Shown here piece after piece: positions 53,486-64,000 of a stretch of 64,000 bases of DNA. This stretch comes from Rotaria socialis (taxonomy: Eukaryota > Rotifera > Eurotatoria > Philodinida > Philodinidae), in NCBI GenBank assembly GCA_905331475.1, contig CAJNYU010000157.1:372001-436000 (forward strand), written 5' to 3'. The notes beneath the pieces were generated by a model. That model searched no databases, was not told the DNA's origin, and saw only the letters and a program-made list of their open reading frames with translations. The translations under genes and the position numbers were made by a program. Within the stretch, counting starts at the first letter, position 1. Every line of letters starts with the position of its first letter.

Positions 53486-54436
53486 AAGATGCAATCAATT
53501 TGCTTGGTCGTCTATTCTGTCAGAGGTTTTTATTTCGTCTTATCTGATTTTTCTAATTATATTTATTCTGTAAGAAAACAAGCGCGAGCATCTAAAATCA
53601 TCTATGGCGATCAGTTAGCAAAGTCAAAATCAATCAAGAATCCTAATAGATTGATTAATTGTTATTATATAGAAAAATAATAAGTTGTGTAATCGTCACA
53701 ACATATTTTTAACTACCCTAGCCTATTTAAAGATTGATACTCATTATAGAAAAAGAGGTACACAGAGAATGGTAGATTGCATCAATAAAACTGAACCCAA
53801 CAGTTTTTAAAGTGTAACCGAAGCCAGAGCTTAGGTTGGGTTGCAGTATGCTATCTAACTTCTCGCTCTCTTCCACTCCTACGCCCCAATATATGCCAAT
53901 AGTATCTGCCATTATCATACTTTTATAAATCATTAGCTCTTTTATATTATGAAATCAAATCTCAAATCAAGTTTTGAGAAATTCCGTATCGATTTAGTTC
54001 TAGTGAATAAATAAAATTTTGTATGAACGAGAAGAAGGCTCATTTTTTCCGTCTTTGGTGTACTCGTAGCAAAGTGAAAAGGCACGCTTCTCTTATTTTT
54101 TGCATGTGCATATTATAGAGAAATTTATTAGCGTAGTCCCTTTATAACTAGAGTATTAAATATTGAACTTATGCCTTAAATAAGGAAGGAACGGAGCAGC
54201 AAAAACTTTACTTTATGAGATGAGTAAGATCTGTTGAAAAATAATCTCAATTTAATTGAAAAAGAATAAATTGATCATCAAGTTATTAGCAGAGACACAT
54301 ACAAAATCAAATTAAAGATAAACAAGTGATAATTTGATCATAAATTACACGAGAACAAAGTACAAGAATTGTGCCCACCACAATCAATGAAGAATAATGA
54401 AGCATACACAATGTCAAGAAAAGACTCAAAATTAAA
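53486..54436. other. Intergenic region
   Basis: AT-rich, with no recognisable gene. It is downstream (3' side) of the minus-strand homeodomain-like exons. Confidence 0.35.
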
Positions 54437-54774
54437 CTAAGCCGCAGTGATTGTTGCTTCATATCGACGTTGTTGTACTGCTATTTCATCTATCAGTGCA
54501 CCACAAAACCAATTCTATACATGAATAAATGTCGATATCGACTAAACACAATGAAAATATACTAACCAACAAATAAATTCGATATATAAAATTATTAATA
54601 TTCAAATGGTTGGCTATTTCTACAATTTCATCAATTCCGGGACACTTGTTTGTTGTATAATCTATTTTAGTCTATTTCATAGTAAGAATGAAAAAAATTT
54701 ATTATACAGCTACTTACATTGACGTAAATATTGAATTTGTTCGTTCGTGAATTTCTTCTCTACTTGTACAAATT
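54437..54774 (-). CDS. 3' exons of a degenerate homeodomain-like protein (partial)
   Basis: Three short minus-strand exons join in phase: 54774-54718, 54661-54567 and 54514-54437 (ending TAG). The protein reads from EKKFTNEQIQYLRQYY through EIVEIANHLNI to LNWFCGALIDE, then a 20-residue tail. Against a canonical homeodomain the first two helices align without gaps over 26 residues (FT..Q...L...Y..N....EIVEIA). The invariant Trp-Phe of helix 3 is kept after a 4-residue insertion in the turn. The DNA-contacting Asn51 and Arg53 are absent (WFCGAL). I could not find the 5' exon(s), so the gene is partial or broken. It may be a non-DNA-binding homeodomain relic. Confidence 0.5.
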
Positions 54775-56148
54775 CTAAATAAGTTAAGAATATCGTTTAA
54801 TATCAACAGCTGATTCGAACATAAGAAAAAATAATCATGAGCGCAAGTGCTTTTCAATTTATTTGTGGGATTAAGTCATTTATTCCAAACGAAACAAGCA
54901 ATCCTAGTAATAGCATGATAGATAATCTAATTAGATCGTAATCACTCTTGAGATTTACTCTTTTCCTCAGCTATCACCATCAACTAATTAAAATGTGAAA
55001 CTCTTCAGTTGATTCGAACATGAAAGAAGTAAATATAGTATATGGATAACGATTTATACTTATCAGATTCGAATGAAAGCAGAAATGAATTTCTCTCGTA
55101 TCTATTTTATAGCTACCATGAGAATTACAGTTCTTTCCAAGATACATTACTATTATTAAAAGTAGTTGAAAATGAAATATGTAGAAATGAAAAGGCCAGT
55201 ATGACTGCCGTTGTTCATACTAATCTGAGAAAACAAAAAAAAGCCTTTAATCTTATATATAACTTACGTGCAGCACGTTCAGCAAAGAATTGCCGGATGA
55301 AATCTTCATGAACCATGAGTTTTATTAATGCGAGTAACTGTATTAGATATTTATATTCGCTCAGTCAAATACAAGTATAATGATTTCGATTAACAATTCT
55401 TCAATCAATTTATATATGTGGAACATATGTATTGACAGATATAATAAGTCAAAGAGTAGATATGCCGAGCTTTGTTTTCATGAATAGACAGATTGAACGG
55501 CCATAACCTCTGTCGTGTAAGATGATTTAGACGGCAATGGAATAACCTCGTCAACGACAAAGAGAAAAAAAGACAGGATATACATCTTATGTGGAACGGG
55601 TACCATTTACCACAAGCTGTAGTTTCCTAAATTATATCCACATTAGATATTGAATTCTTATCTGTAGGCGTTACCTATGATATCATGTTTTAATATAAAC
55701 CTGAAGAAAGAGTCGTATCAACATACAGACTATTATTGATAGTGACTGGCGATAAGACAACCATTGACAACGACGTTTGTGTTTATTTTCTCAGCGTGGT
55801 TAAGCATTTTTGCTGTATTTTTCATTAAAAACAAAATTTATTATTTCGCCCTTTGCTTTTACTAGGCAGATAAATATAAACGGCGGTCTTTTCTTGTGAA
55901 AGAAAAATGAATAGTATAAATGATGCTTTTATGCAATTTATTGATGAATATATGAATCTTAATTTTTAACAACGCCTAAAAAATAACTTCTTTTTTTCCC
56001 CGACGTATGTATTTGTTACGTATCGCCTCTGAAACCGGTTGTCTAATAAATCATTTTCTTTTTTTTCCCATAAACTGATTAAAAAAGTCTACTTCTACTT
56101 TTTTTGTAGCACTATCTCTTATTCATAACTAAAACACTAGTAGTTACA
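54775..56148. other. Intergenic region
   Basis: An 89-codon frame at 55042-55311 starts with ATG but shows no family resemblance. A TTCGAATCARCTG sequence occurs twice (near 54816 and 55008). The last 150 bp are probably the promoter and 5' UTR of the next gene. Confidence 0.35.
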
Positions 56149-58127
56149 ATGGTAAGTGTGCTTTTTCGATTTTACGTCAATATCATTTTATGCTTATACT
56201 AACTTCTAAAACTGTGAAACCTTCAAGCTTTACATAATTATTCTATTTCAAAATTCTACATTGAAATATAAAATACTAATGCAATTCACTTTTCTACCTA
56301 GGCAAGTAATCCAATAACAGATGACAATGATGCTCTCAATGGCAACCATGATATGACACCGAGTAGCCCTGGTGAGTTAGCTTGCTTTTGATAAAGAAAA
56401 AATGAACTCACTGTCTAAAATATCATTGGCCAGTTTTCAGGGAGTACCAAAACGAAGCCGCTGCTATCGAAACTATGTCTAAACGGTTTTATGAGCGCTA
56501 TTATGATTGCCCAGGTTTCTATGTGGGTTCTCTTATAAACGCATGCGAAGAAGCTTTCAGTCCAACAGTGATTGAAGAAGTTAGTTGACATATATTATTA
56601 TAACTGTAAAAAGAAAACTTATTTATTTATTTGAATTTTAGCGTCGTCCAGTACTTGTCTATATACACCATGATGGGAGTATGTTTAGTAACATATTTTG
56701 TAAACTTACATTGTGTTCAGCAACAATTATTGATTATTTACTTGAAAACTATATTGTATGGCCATGTGATGTTACGCTAGAAGCAAACAGAAATATGTAA
56801 GTTGTCTATCTGTTACTGATATCGAAACTTAATAGTTTAAAGCGAATTGATCAAAATTTATAACTTTTGTTATAAAGAAAACATCTGTTTAATTAGGCTG
56901 GCAAACATTTGGCAAGAAATGTTTCACGATCAACTTCTAAATGTGTTTGACGAGAAAAAATATCCAAAACTTATTGGAATTAAGAGAAATTTTCAAGAGC
57001 AGCAAAATGACTCGTTAGCATTCGATTACCAACCCGTGCTTTTACTCGAATATGATGTTTTGGTGAGAAGTAAAGTGGCAGTAAATCGAAAAAGTTTACT
57101 TACTGAATTGACTTTTTTCAAAAGCGAATGCGACGAAAACGAACAAGCCTTCGTAAGTATTTGTTACATAATTATATATATTATCTGTATTATAATTGGC
57201 ATAAAAATAAGAATTCTGTCTAGCCGAACAGTTTCTAAAAGTTCTTTTTTTATTTCATTTTAGGCATTCTATCACAACATAGAAACTCGCTTTGGCAAAA
57301 AGATTATACTTGAACTAGTGAAAAATCTTACGTTAAATGATGCAATCAATGCATTCTCCAATAATATTCTTCCTTTATTAAGCCAACAAGAAACAAAAGT
57401 AGAGATTTGTGATCCTTCCAGTCTATTGATTAATACGATACTTCGAAAATTGAAGCCTCAGCAAGTTGTTTCTTTACGTCTTACAGCAAGTTGGTATCGT
57501 AAGCAAGAAGAATTATCTCGATTAGCTCGTTTTACTAATGTTATCTCATTGAGTCTACTCAATTTTCAAGATATAAGAGCAATAGAGATATATCGTACTA
57601 ATTTTCCTCGATTGACGCGTCTCTGTTTTTGGTATGATAATGAACTCAATTTTACTTTTTTTCGTGAAGTCTTGCAGTACCTATGGTCTTCAATAAAACG
57701 ATTTGAAGTTCATTGCCCAGGGAATTTCTGCTCTCACGCTGATCAAGATCAATACAACAGTCTACTCTTCCCAAACTATGATATCGAATATTGTCTTTTT
57801 GACCTGAGTAACTTTCCGTTACATCCAACAAGCGATTGTACGAAACAGTTGCCGTCATGTTTTTTGACGGCCGCAATTGGTTTGATCAAATATATGCTCA
57901 ACCTTCAATACTTTCAATTAATTACAAACATGGATAGCGTCAGTAAATTATTAGATTTAAACGAATGGATAAGAATGACAAGTCATTGTCCTCGCTTAAC
58001 GAAAATAACGCTACGAGTGTTAGGACGTATGAAAGCAGACGACGAAATGTCACAAAAAATAGTAGAAATTCAAAATACGTTATGCACTCTGCCACAAAAC
58101 ACTCAATTTCAAGTTATATTCCACTGA
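56149..58127 (+). CDS. FAF1-type UAS domain fused to leucine-rich F-box-like C-terminus
   Basis: Six exons join in frame: 56149-56151 (the ATG alone), 56302-56371, 56434-56579, 56642-56796, 56897-57152 and 57264-58127 (497 aa). Residues about 30-200 match the thioredoxin-like UAS domain of FAF1: FYERYYDCPGFYVGSL, then RRPVLVYIHHDGSMFSNIFC and IIDYLLENYIVW. In FAF1 this region binds long unsaturated fatty acids, and a UBX domain follows that recruits p97. Here no UBA, UBL or UBX is seen. Instead residues 225-497 form Leu-rich repeats-like sequence (QQVVSLRLTASW, FTNVISLSLLNF, FPRLTRLCFW, CPRLTKITLRVL) like the C-terminal half of F-box-like proteins common in bdelloids. That half is one intronless exon, consistent with a fusion. 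Function is unknown; a ubiquitin/p97-linked adaptor is speculation. Confidence 0.75.
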
Positions 58128-61100
58128 TTTAACTTTGATGAACAAAATTAGATTGTAGATCTTTGCATTTTTTTTATCAATGAACACAAAAAGCATTAAT
58201 TGTATAGATATTAATGATTCTTTGCCACATTTGTATCAGTAATAGCGAGATCTATCAATTTCGACTGTTAGTTTTTACTAAATACATATACAAGTAATCG
58301 ATCATCGGATTTAATATTAGTTTTATCATTCGCAGTTCTATCGAACTTTATTAGTTTTAATCCTGCATAAAAATTTAAGCCGATAGGTGGCTAGTCAACA
58401 GCAGTGGCGGCAACTGAAAATCGCCAATTTGTTTTAATGCTGAGAAATTAGATTCTTTGGGCTCATCGACAGCGTTGGCTTGTAAGTTTAAGCTAGTTGA
58501 AAATGAGGATTGGACATTCTTGATGGTTCTTCTTTAAATTCTTTTGGTTTCAAACAATTTCAAATTAAAAAAGATAGCAAATGTTGATAGAGACTTAACT
58601 GACAGGACAGGACAAGACAAGAGAAGCCGTGTAAAAAGAAAGGAAAGAAAATCTGATTTTAGTCTAATTTCGATTCGATTATATACTTTGCGATCGTAAA
58701 ACGCATTTTTCTCCTATTCTCATTAAAAAATTCAAATTTTAAAGTAGTTTCTCGAAATTTTTCACTGAACAAATGGTGAACACAATACTCGACCAGTTTA
58801 AGATTCAAATGTCATATTCCGGGTTACCATACCAAAGAGATACTTATTTATTAAAAACAAATGTCAATTAAACAGTTCCAAATCGATTATCGCTATATAA
58901 TTAGAATCTATTAAAAATTTATTTTCAACTTCAAAGAAAGAGTTGACTTGATTTTAATCAATTTCAAAGTACATAAAGTCAGAGAAGAGCAGAATTTTTA
59001 GCTTTTCCATAAAAAGAACATATCTAAAAGCTGATCTCGAGTATCGATTTTTATACTAAGGCGACATCGACTGGTCGTCTTCGATTCTTTTCTGTTTTCT
59101 GCAATGCGAAATTACAACTTTCATCAAATTAACCATTATAGAAAAAAACAGACATCAACAAAATAATTGACAGTTGACTATAATATGCAAAGTTTTGAAG
59201 TACATATTAAACATCATTGTGATTCGTATATGATTCGACATTTATTATCAACTGTTATCGATGAATTCAAAACAAATCATGTTTTCTTTCTTGCACTATT
59301 AACGTTGATCTATCAACCATTCAACATTTGACAAGTTTAATGTGCTCATTAGCCGTCCTACAACGTTGGTCTTCACAAAGTATGAATTCAAGAATCATTT
59401 TGTTTCTGTTAGAACGAGAATGCAAAGTCAAAAAGATACATCTGATATTTACTTTACTTACCCAAATCATCTGTTCTACGCAGTTTTCATTTGCCTATAT
59501 ATATGAGGGAAGTAAACAAGTAATCATCTAGTTTCTTTATCACATTTTTCTTGTCTTAATGCAATATGTGTTCATGCATGGCAAAGTATCATTCATCTAA
59601 TTATTATTAGTGTAAATAGCGGCATGAGAAGCGCATTCATAGCTACTGCTCTATTTTCATTTCGACTAAAAATAAATACAGAATGGAAGGCCTAGCAGAA
59701 TATTATGGTGCTTCGGCTGGCTCCAATACGAGTGAACATTTGTCTGATAATAGATTATGAAAAATGTTTGTTTTGGTAAGTTTTAGCTGGTCAGGATTTG
59801 TCATTTACGGTTTCTGTAGATGATAATAATGGTCATAATTCACAGGTTGTTGTGTGTCCGCCTGGTTCTGATGTTAAGTATCCAATTCACAGTTTCCCTG
59901 GTGCTTTTCCTTCAGTGTAGTGGTGATTCAAAAGTTCTCGACAATGTTAGTGGTTAGTACTGTGTTCATGGAACTTCAAAAATTGACTTTCACTTTTAAA
60001 TAGAAGTGTGCACTTCGTCAATCTTCTGTGTCTTATTGAAATCCTTTTTTATTTTTAATGTCGTCTTGTTTTCCTATCTAAGCATTTTTGGTGGTTGACA
60101 CATGCATGGTATATATAGTATATAATGAAGTAAACTATAAACAATGAAGAGTTAGAAATGATACTATCGAAGAGTGTGTAATAAAATCTATGGAGGTTTT
60201 ACACCATGCACTTTCAAATGAATACAAGAAATTAAAAATGTTCTATTTTGAAGAATGCCTCGTATGTTTGATGCTCTCATGAAGCCTCTCTTAATATTTT
60301 TTTTCTTTTATCATTCCAAGAATAAACTAAATAAAATAATGCTCACTGCTGAAGTTTATTCGAAATTAGTCGATTTGTTGTTATATTCAAAAATCGCCTA
60401 AAATTTTAATTAGAAAATAGCTACTTTGAACGATGCAATATAGTTAGCTGGCAAATCAAAATGCTCTCGAAGTACTAAGAGGTAGTAAAGATGAAAAAAA
60501 AATTGATAGGATATATTTTATTTCTAGAAAATATTGGCAATCTTCTGCATAGATGATATATAAAAATGCTAGGTTTTATTGGTAGGTAGCTAATATTATG
60601 TCTTTCATTTTCTTTTTACTCATCAGCCTCTCTGAGTTTTCACTTTGTCATCGACATCTTTTCGATTCTATATCATAAATACAAGAGAATTTGAAATATT
60701 TAAATAGAATGATATTGGTGTTACCCTCGTACAATTTTTGAACTGCAACTCTTCATGAATCAGAATATTTGCAATTTTAATTATTATGCTACATTGTCGC
60801 TGCATGACAAAAATATCATCCTTTCAAAGATCTAATTCATACTGCTAATATACGATGAACCACGTCGGAAGAACTTACCCTCAGATATGGTTGACGTGGC
60901 GTTCCATGCATGTGTTTCCTAATGCTAGAGTTTCCCTTTTTTAATCTTAGTTTTCAAGAGATGCTTTCAGATCATACGCTGAATATTGTTTCATTAATGC
61001 TAAAATTACTGACTAGAATATACGTATGTAGTGAAACACAGTTTTGAAGAAATTACAAAGTCAAAAAATGATGATTTACGTCCAATTTCATTACTTATTT

Positions 61101-62191
61101 AGTAACTATCAACATCATTAGAATCAAAAATGTTTTTTTTTAGTCGAATTTACTATTTTAAGAAATATTGAAAGAGTTATTCGAATTTCACAGGAGCTAA
61201 ATCAAGAGTAGGATGTAAGAATGAAAAGTAAAATTATGAGGCTATACTTTTTGAAAGAAAATGACAAGTGTAAAACTAGCTTTTAAATTCGACTTTTGAT
61301 TGGTTAATTATATACATCATGTTTCACTTTGAAAACCTGTTGGCTTACGTTTTTAAATAGAATTTAAACAACTGCCAACAAAATTCAGAAATAATATTTG
61401 ATTGACAAAAATTAATTTTTAGGAAATAGCAGAAGCAAAATACAATAAAATGTTTATAGAGAATAGAGAAATGAGAATTTTCTGCATCAATATCAAATCT
61501 ACGATATTGAGAATTATATTTGACGAGCAAAACTTAAATTCATATCGATAAAAGTTTACAAACAAAACAAATCTTTTTTATAAGAGCAAGTTTTGTAGAA
61601 AATTTAAAACATCAAAACCATTTTCGATATCTTGTACTCAGAGAGAGTAGAACAATACCAAATGTTCATATTTAACACGAAGCTTGCTAAGACAAGGTAG
61701 ATGTATGTTTAAGATGGAATGGAAAGAAATTGTTCCACATAATCGATATGTACATCAAAACAGTTAAGTTCAACGTCATGAAAATATTCAATAATCGATG
61801 ATGCTTCTTCAGGTCTCACATTTGTTGATATTGTATTACTGAGTATGAGATGATTCACTACTGGAATTGGACGCGAGAATTCGACAAAGAACTTGTGTTC
61901 GAAAAATTTATAACTCCGAAAATATACAAAACACGAACATTCATGAATATAACACCAGGAAAACTATCTATAATGGACCGTATATGTTTCATATTGAACG
62001 ACAATGAATAAACATATGGCAGTTCGTGTACGAACACGAACAGATAATGTGTGCCGTTTCAAATTAAACATATGACTATCAAATTCAGCTGTTGAAGGAT
62101 ACAGATATAAAAACAAAAACATGTGAGTTTACGTATTTTCTTATAAAAAAATATACAGCTTAATAATAGTACGTTAATTCTTCATTCTAAT
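58128..62191. other. Four-kilobase intergenic stretch
   Basis: AT-rich. A 48-codon frame starting at 59184 and a 25-codon frame near 59683 look like short exons but connect to nothing I recognise. No terminal repeats, tRNA or other RNA gene is visible. Confidence 0.3.
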
Positions 62192-62255
62192 GGCGTAACA
62201 AGACTTTGCCGAGTGGTTGGGCAGCGTCTAACCACGCCTACCCTGATTACGCCAC
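62192..62255. repeat. 64-bp nested palindrome (TGGCGTAA ... TTACGCCA)
   Basis: The ends TGGCGTAA and TTACGCCA are perfect inverted repeats. An inner hairpin GTGGTT / AACCAC encloses an 11-base loop. Part of it (TTGCCGAGTGG) also resembles an A-box of Leu/Ser tRNAs, but no T-arm follows. It is likely a miniature element or tRNA-derived fragment. Confidence 0.45.
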
Positions 62256-62395
62256 AAATCGATGTTTTATCTTCAACCATAAGTTATAATTTTTTATTCT
62301 CTTCTCTCACTCTTTTTGCTTTGCTAACTTTCTGAAGTAGATTTATGTCAGTTGTACCATGTACTTCTTGAATATATTATTTTCCTATAGTAGCT

Positions 62396-62614
62396 ATGTC
62401 GACAGTGTACGAGAGCGACCTCTATTTCCATTTTCATCCTTTTCGCGAAAAACCAAGAGCACAGTTTGGTCGAGAACCATTTTCTCGATCTGCTGATTAT
62501 ATTAAAGGTATGTTTAGTCTCAGAGAAAAAAATTCAGAGGAGCAATCACCAAGCACTGGCTACTTTCACTTATTCTTAAATTCATCTCAGCAGGATCCCA
62601 AAGCATACGTTTGA
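62396..62614 (+). CDS. Small ORF immediately upstream of the DEAH helicase
   Basis: A 72-codon frame begins with ATG shortly after a TTTTCCTATAG acceptor-like site and ends 47 bp before the helicase start. The peptide is charged and aromatic (YFHFHPFREKP, FGREPFSRSADY) and does not look like random AT-rich sequence, but I do not recognise it. The tight spacing, with an AG acceptor right before each ATG, would fit a dicistronic unit resolved by spliced-leader trans-splicing, known in rotifers. It could equally be an untranslated leader exon or uORF of the helicase. Confidence 0.35.
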   Translation: MSTVYESDLYFHFHPFREKPRAQFGREPFSRSADYIKGMFSLREKNSEEQSPSTGYFHLFLNSSQQDPKAYV

Positions 62615-62661
62615 TTGGTAATTTCTAAAACGAAACTACATAAAATAAATATTATTTATAG

Positions 62662-64000
62662 ATGAAACCATCTCGTTTAGCACGTCGTTTTAATAAGAAA
62701 GGCCGTCAGCAAAAGAAAATCGTCATTGAACAACATTCATCAACTAATGTATTTTTGCTTTTATAGTTTTTTTGTTTAAATTAAATTTTTATTTGTATAT
62801 TATCCAACAGGTTATTGTTGAAGGAGAAACGACGACAGCTGACAATAATTCAATTTTGCCATCAAAAAAACGAACCACTCATGCTATTCATCAAAAAGCA
62901 CCTGCCAAACGTAAATTGTCAAAAAAAGAACGTAAACGTCTTGAAAAAGTGCTTGATGTTAAAAAGAAAAAAGCTAAAGTAAAGAAATAGATTCACTATT
63001 TCTATTGTGCTTCTATGTTTACTTGTTTTATAGAGAGTCGAATTACTTGATCAATTAGGTCAAATACAAATTTCTAATGAAGAATTAGCTCTTCTACATT
63101 CAGTAAAAAACATCGGTAGTAAAGCGAAAAGGTAATTTTCTTTATTTTGACATTAAAAGTAAAATTTTGTTTTACACTAGGCAACCATTTGATTCTCATT
63201 CTTCAACACTTACTTCTTCGCCGTTGGTTAATTTTACTCCACTTTCAAAAAAACGTCCAGCTCAACTACCGACTGAATCTATTCTAAAGTTAGTTTAATA
63301 CTCTTTAGTTATAAGTTAATATTTGCGTTTATTCAGTGAGTCAGAATCAAGTTCAGATGAAGATGACGATGAAACTATAAATGATGAAGAAATTCGTAAA
63401 GCTTTAGCTCCTTCTCAACCAACAATACCAGTAGTAGCAGTTCCTTTGCCTACTATCAAAAAACGACAACGTGAAGATAGTACAAGTAGTACCGAAGAAA
63501 CAAAAATCGATATTCCAGCTCGACCACATGCTAATGTTCAAGTCGATCGTAGTGAAGAAATGCAAGCACTACGTTCACAATTACCAATTATTACCGAAGA
63601 ACAAGCTATCATGGAAGCTATTCATGATAATCTTGTTGTACTTATTTGTGGAGAAACTGGTAAAAAAGACAAATTTTATATTCAATTAAAACAAACCAAC
63701 TAAAATTTGTTTAGGTAGCGGTAAAACAACTCAACTACCTCAATTTCTTTACGAAGCTGGCTATACTCTCGATGGTAAAATGATTGGTATTACTGAACCA
63801 AGACGTGTAGCTGCTATATCAATGGCAATACGTGTTGCACAAGAATTAAATTTAACGAATGAGTCTGTTCATTTATTTTTCCTACGAAATTTTCTTTTTA
63901 AATCATTTATCTTTCTAGACAAGTTTCATATCAAATACGTTATGAAGGTACATTTAAACAAGATACAACACGTATTAAATTTATGACCGATGGTGTTCTA
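62662..64000 (+). CDS. DHX37: DEAH-box RNA helicase DHX37-like (5' part, runs off the window)
   Basis: DHX37/Dhr1 releases U3 snoRNA during small ribosomal subunit assembly in the nucleolus. Visible exons are 62662-62748, 62811-62978, 63034-63131, 63181-63288, 63337-63659, 63715-63862 and 63919 to the window end; all phases agree. The basic N-terminus ([16 protein letters not shown], then [14 protein letters not shown] and KKKKAK) matches the DHX37 leader. An acidic patch [11 protein letters not shown] follows. The helicase core starts with [14 protein letters not shown], Walker A GETGSGKTT (259-267), motif Ia [12 protein letters not shown] and a TDGVL segment. The DEAH box lies beyond the window. 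The ATG follows directly after a TTTATAG acceptor. Confidence 0.88.

Noticed and set aside
53238..53680. Frames across the CCGGAA-rich patch on both strands
   Set aside because: Open frames are a by-product of the GC-rich repeat; the peptides are repetitive and meaningless.
55042..55311. 89-codon ATG-initiated frame divergent from the homeodomain-like exons
   Set aside because: Plausible length but no recognisable domain, no splice evidence and AT-driven composition; left unannotated.

Overview
The window looks like animal nuclear DNA and most likely comes from a bdelloid rotifer. The base composition is AT-rich. Genes are broken by many short (about 50-60 bp) GT-AG introns. Several ORFs belong to families that I recall as strongly expanded in bdelloids: degenerate RING/TRAF zinc fingers, NHL-repeat proteins, 7TM receptors with a Cys-Ser-rich second intracellular loop, and F-box-like leucine-rich proteins. 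This assignment is inference; no rRNA or mitochondrial marker is present to confirm it. All gene models were assembled by eye, by joining exons whose phases agree; where I say a model is in frame, the summed exon lengths are divisible by three.

Layout. 768-5798: cohesin subunit SMC1, 19 exons. 5799-9510: intergenic DNA with a 1.1 kb foldback element and a degenerate TRAF/RING ORF. 9511-12261 (minus): prominin-like five-pass membrane protein. 12262-24746: gene-poor, with a broken NHL-repeat gene, an unrecognised six-exon gene, two miniature palindromic elements (one piggyBac-like) and a doubly broken GPCR. 24747-25538 (minus): Pro/Gln-rich protein with a Cys-rich tail. 26690-32378 (minus): full-length ABCC/MRP4-type transporter, 24 exons. 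33269-33609: mariner-like MITE. 34805-35155: small type I membrane protein with a PPxY motif. 35871-38903: Argonaute, 8 exons. 39590-41714: mu-crystallin/ornithine cyclodeaminase family. 43909-47573: lipin phosphatidate phosphatase, 12 exons. 49035-49949: near-perfect foldback hAT-like element with an 8-bp target duplication. 50434-51972: intronless ORF with a NEURL4-like C-terminal domain that looks like an H-Y-E ADP-ribosyltransferase fold. 54437-54774 (minus): 3' end of a degenerate homeodomain gene. 56149-58127: FAF1-type UAS domain joined to a leucine-rich F-box-like C-terminus. 62396-64000: small ORF followed 47 bp later by DHX37-type DEAH helicase, which runs off the window.

The housekeeping genes (chromosome cohesion, ribosome biogenesis, phosphatidate phosphatase, drug/organic-anion efflux, small-RNA silencing) appear intact and functionally unrelated. 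The lineage-expanded accessory genes between 8 and 24 kb are largely decayed. The most interesting candidates are the ART-like/NEURL4-like ORF, the UAS-LRR fusion, the Argonaute with an Asp in place of the catalytic His, and the atypical homeodomain.
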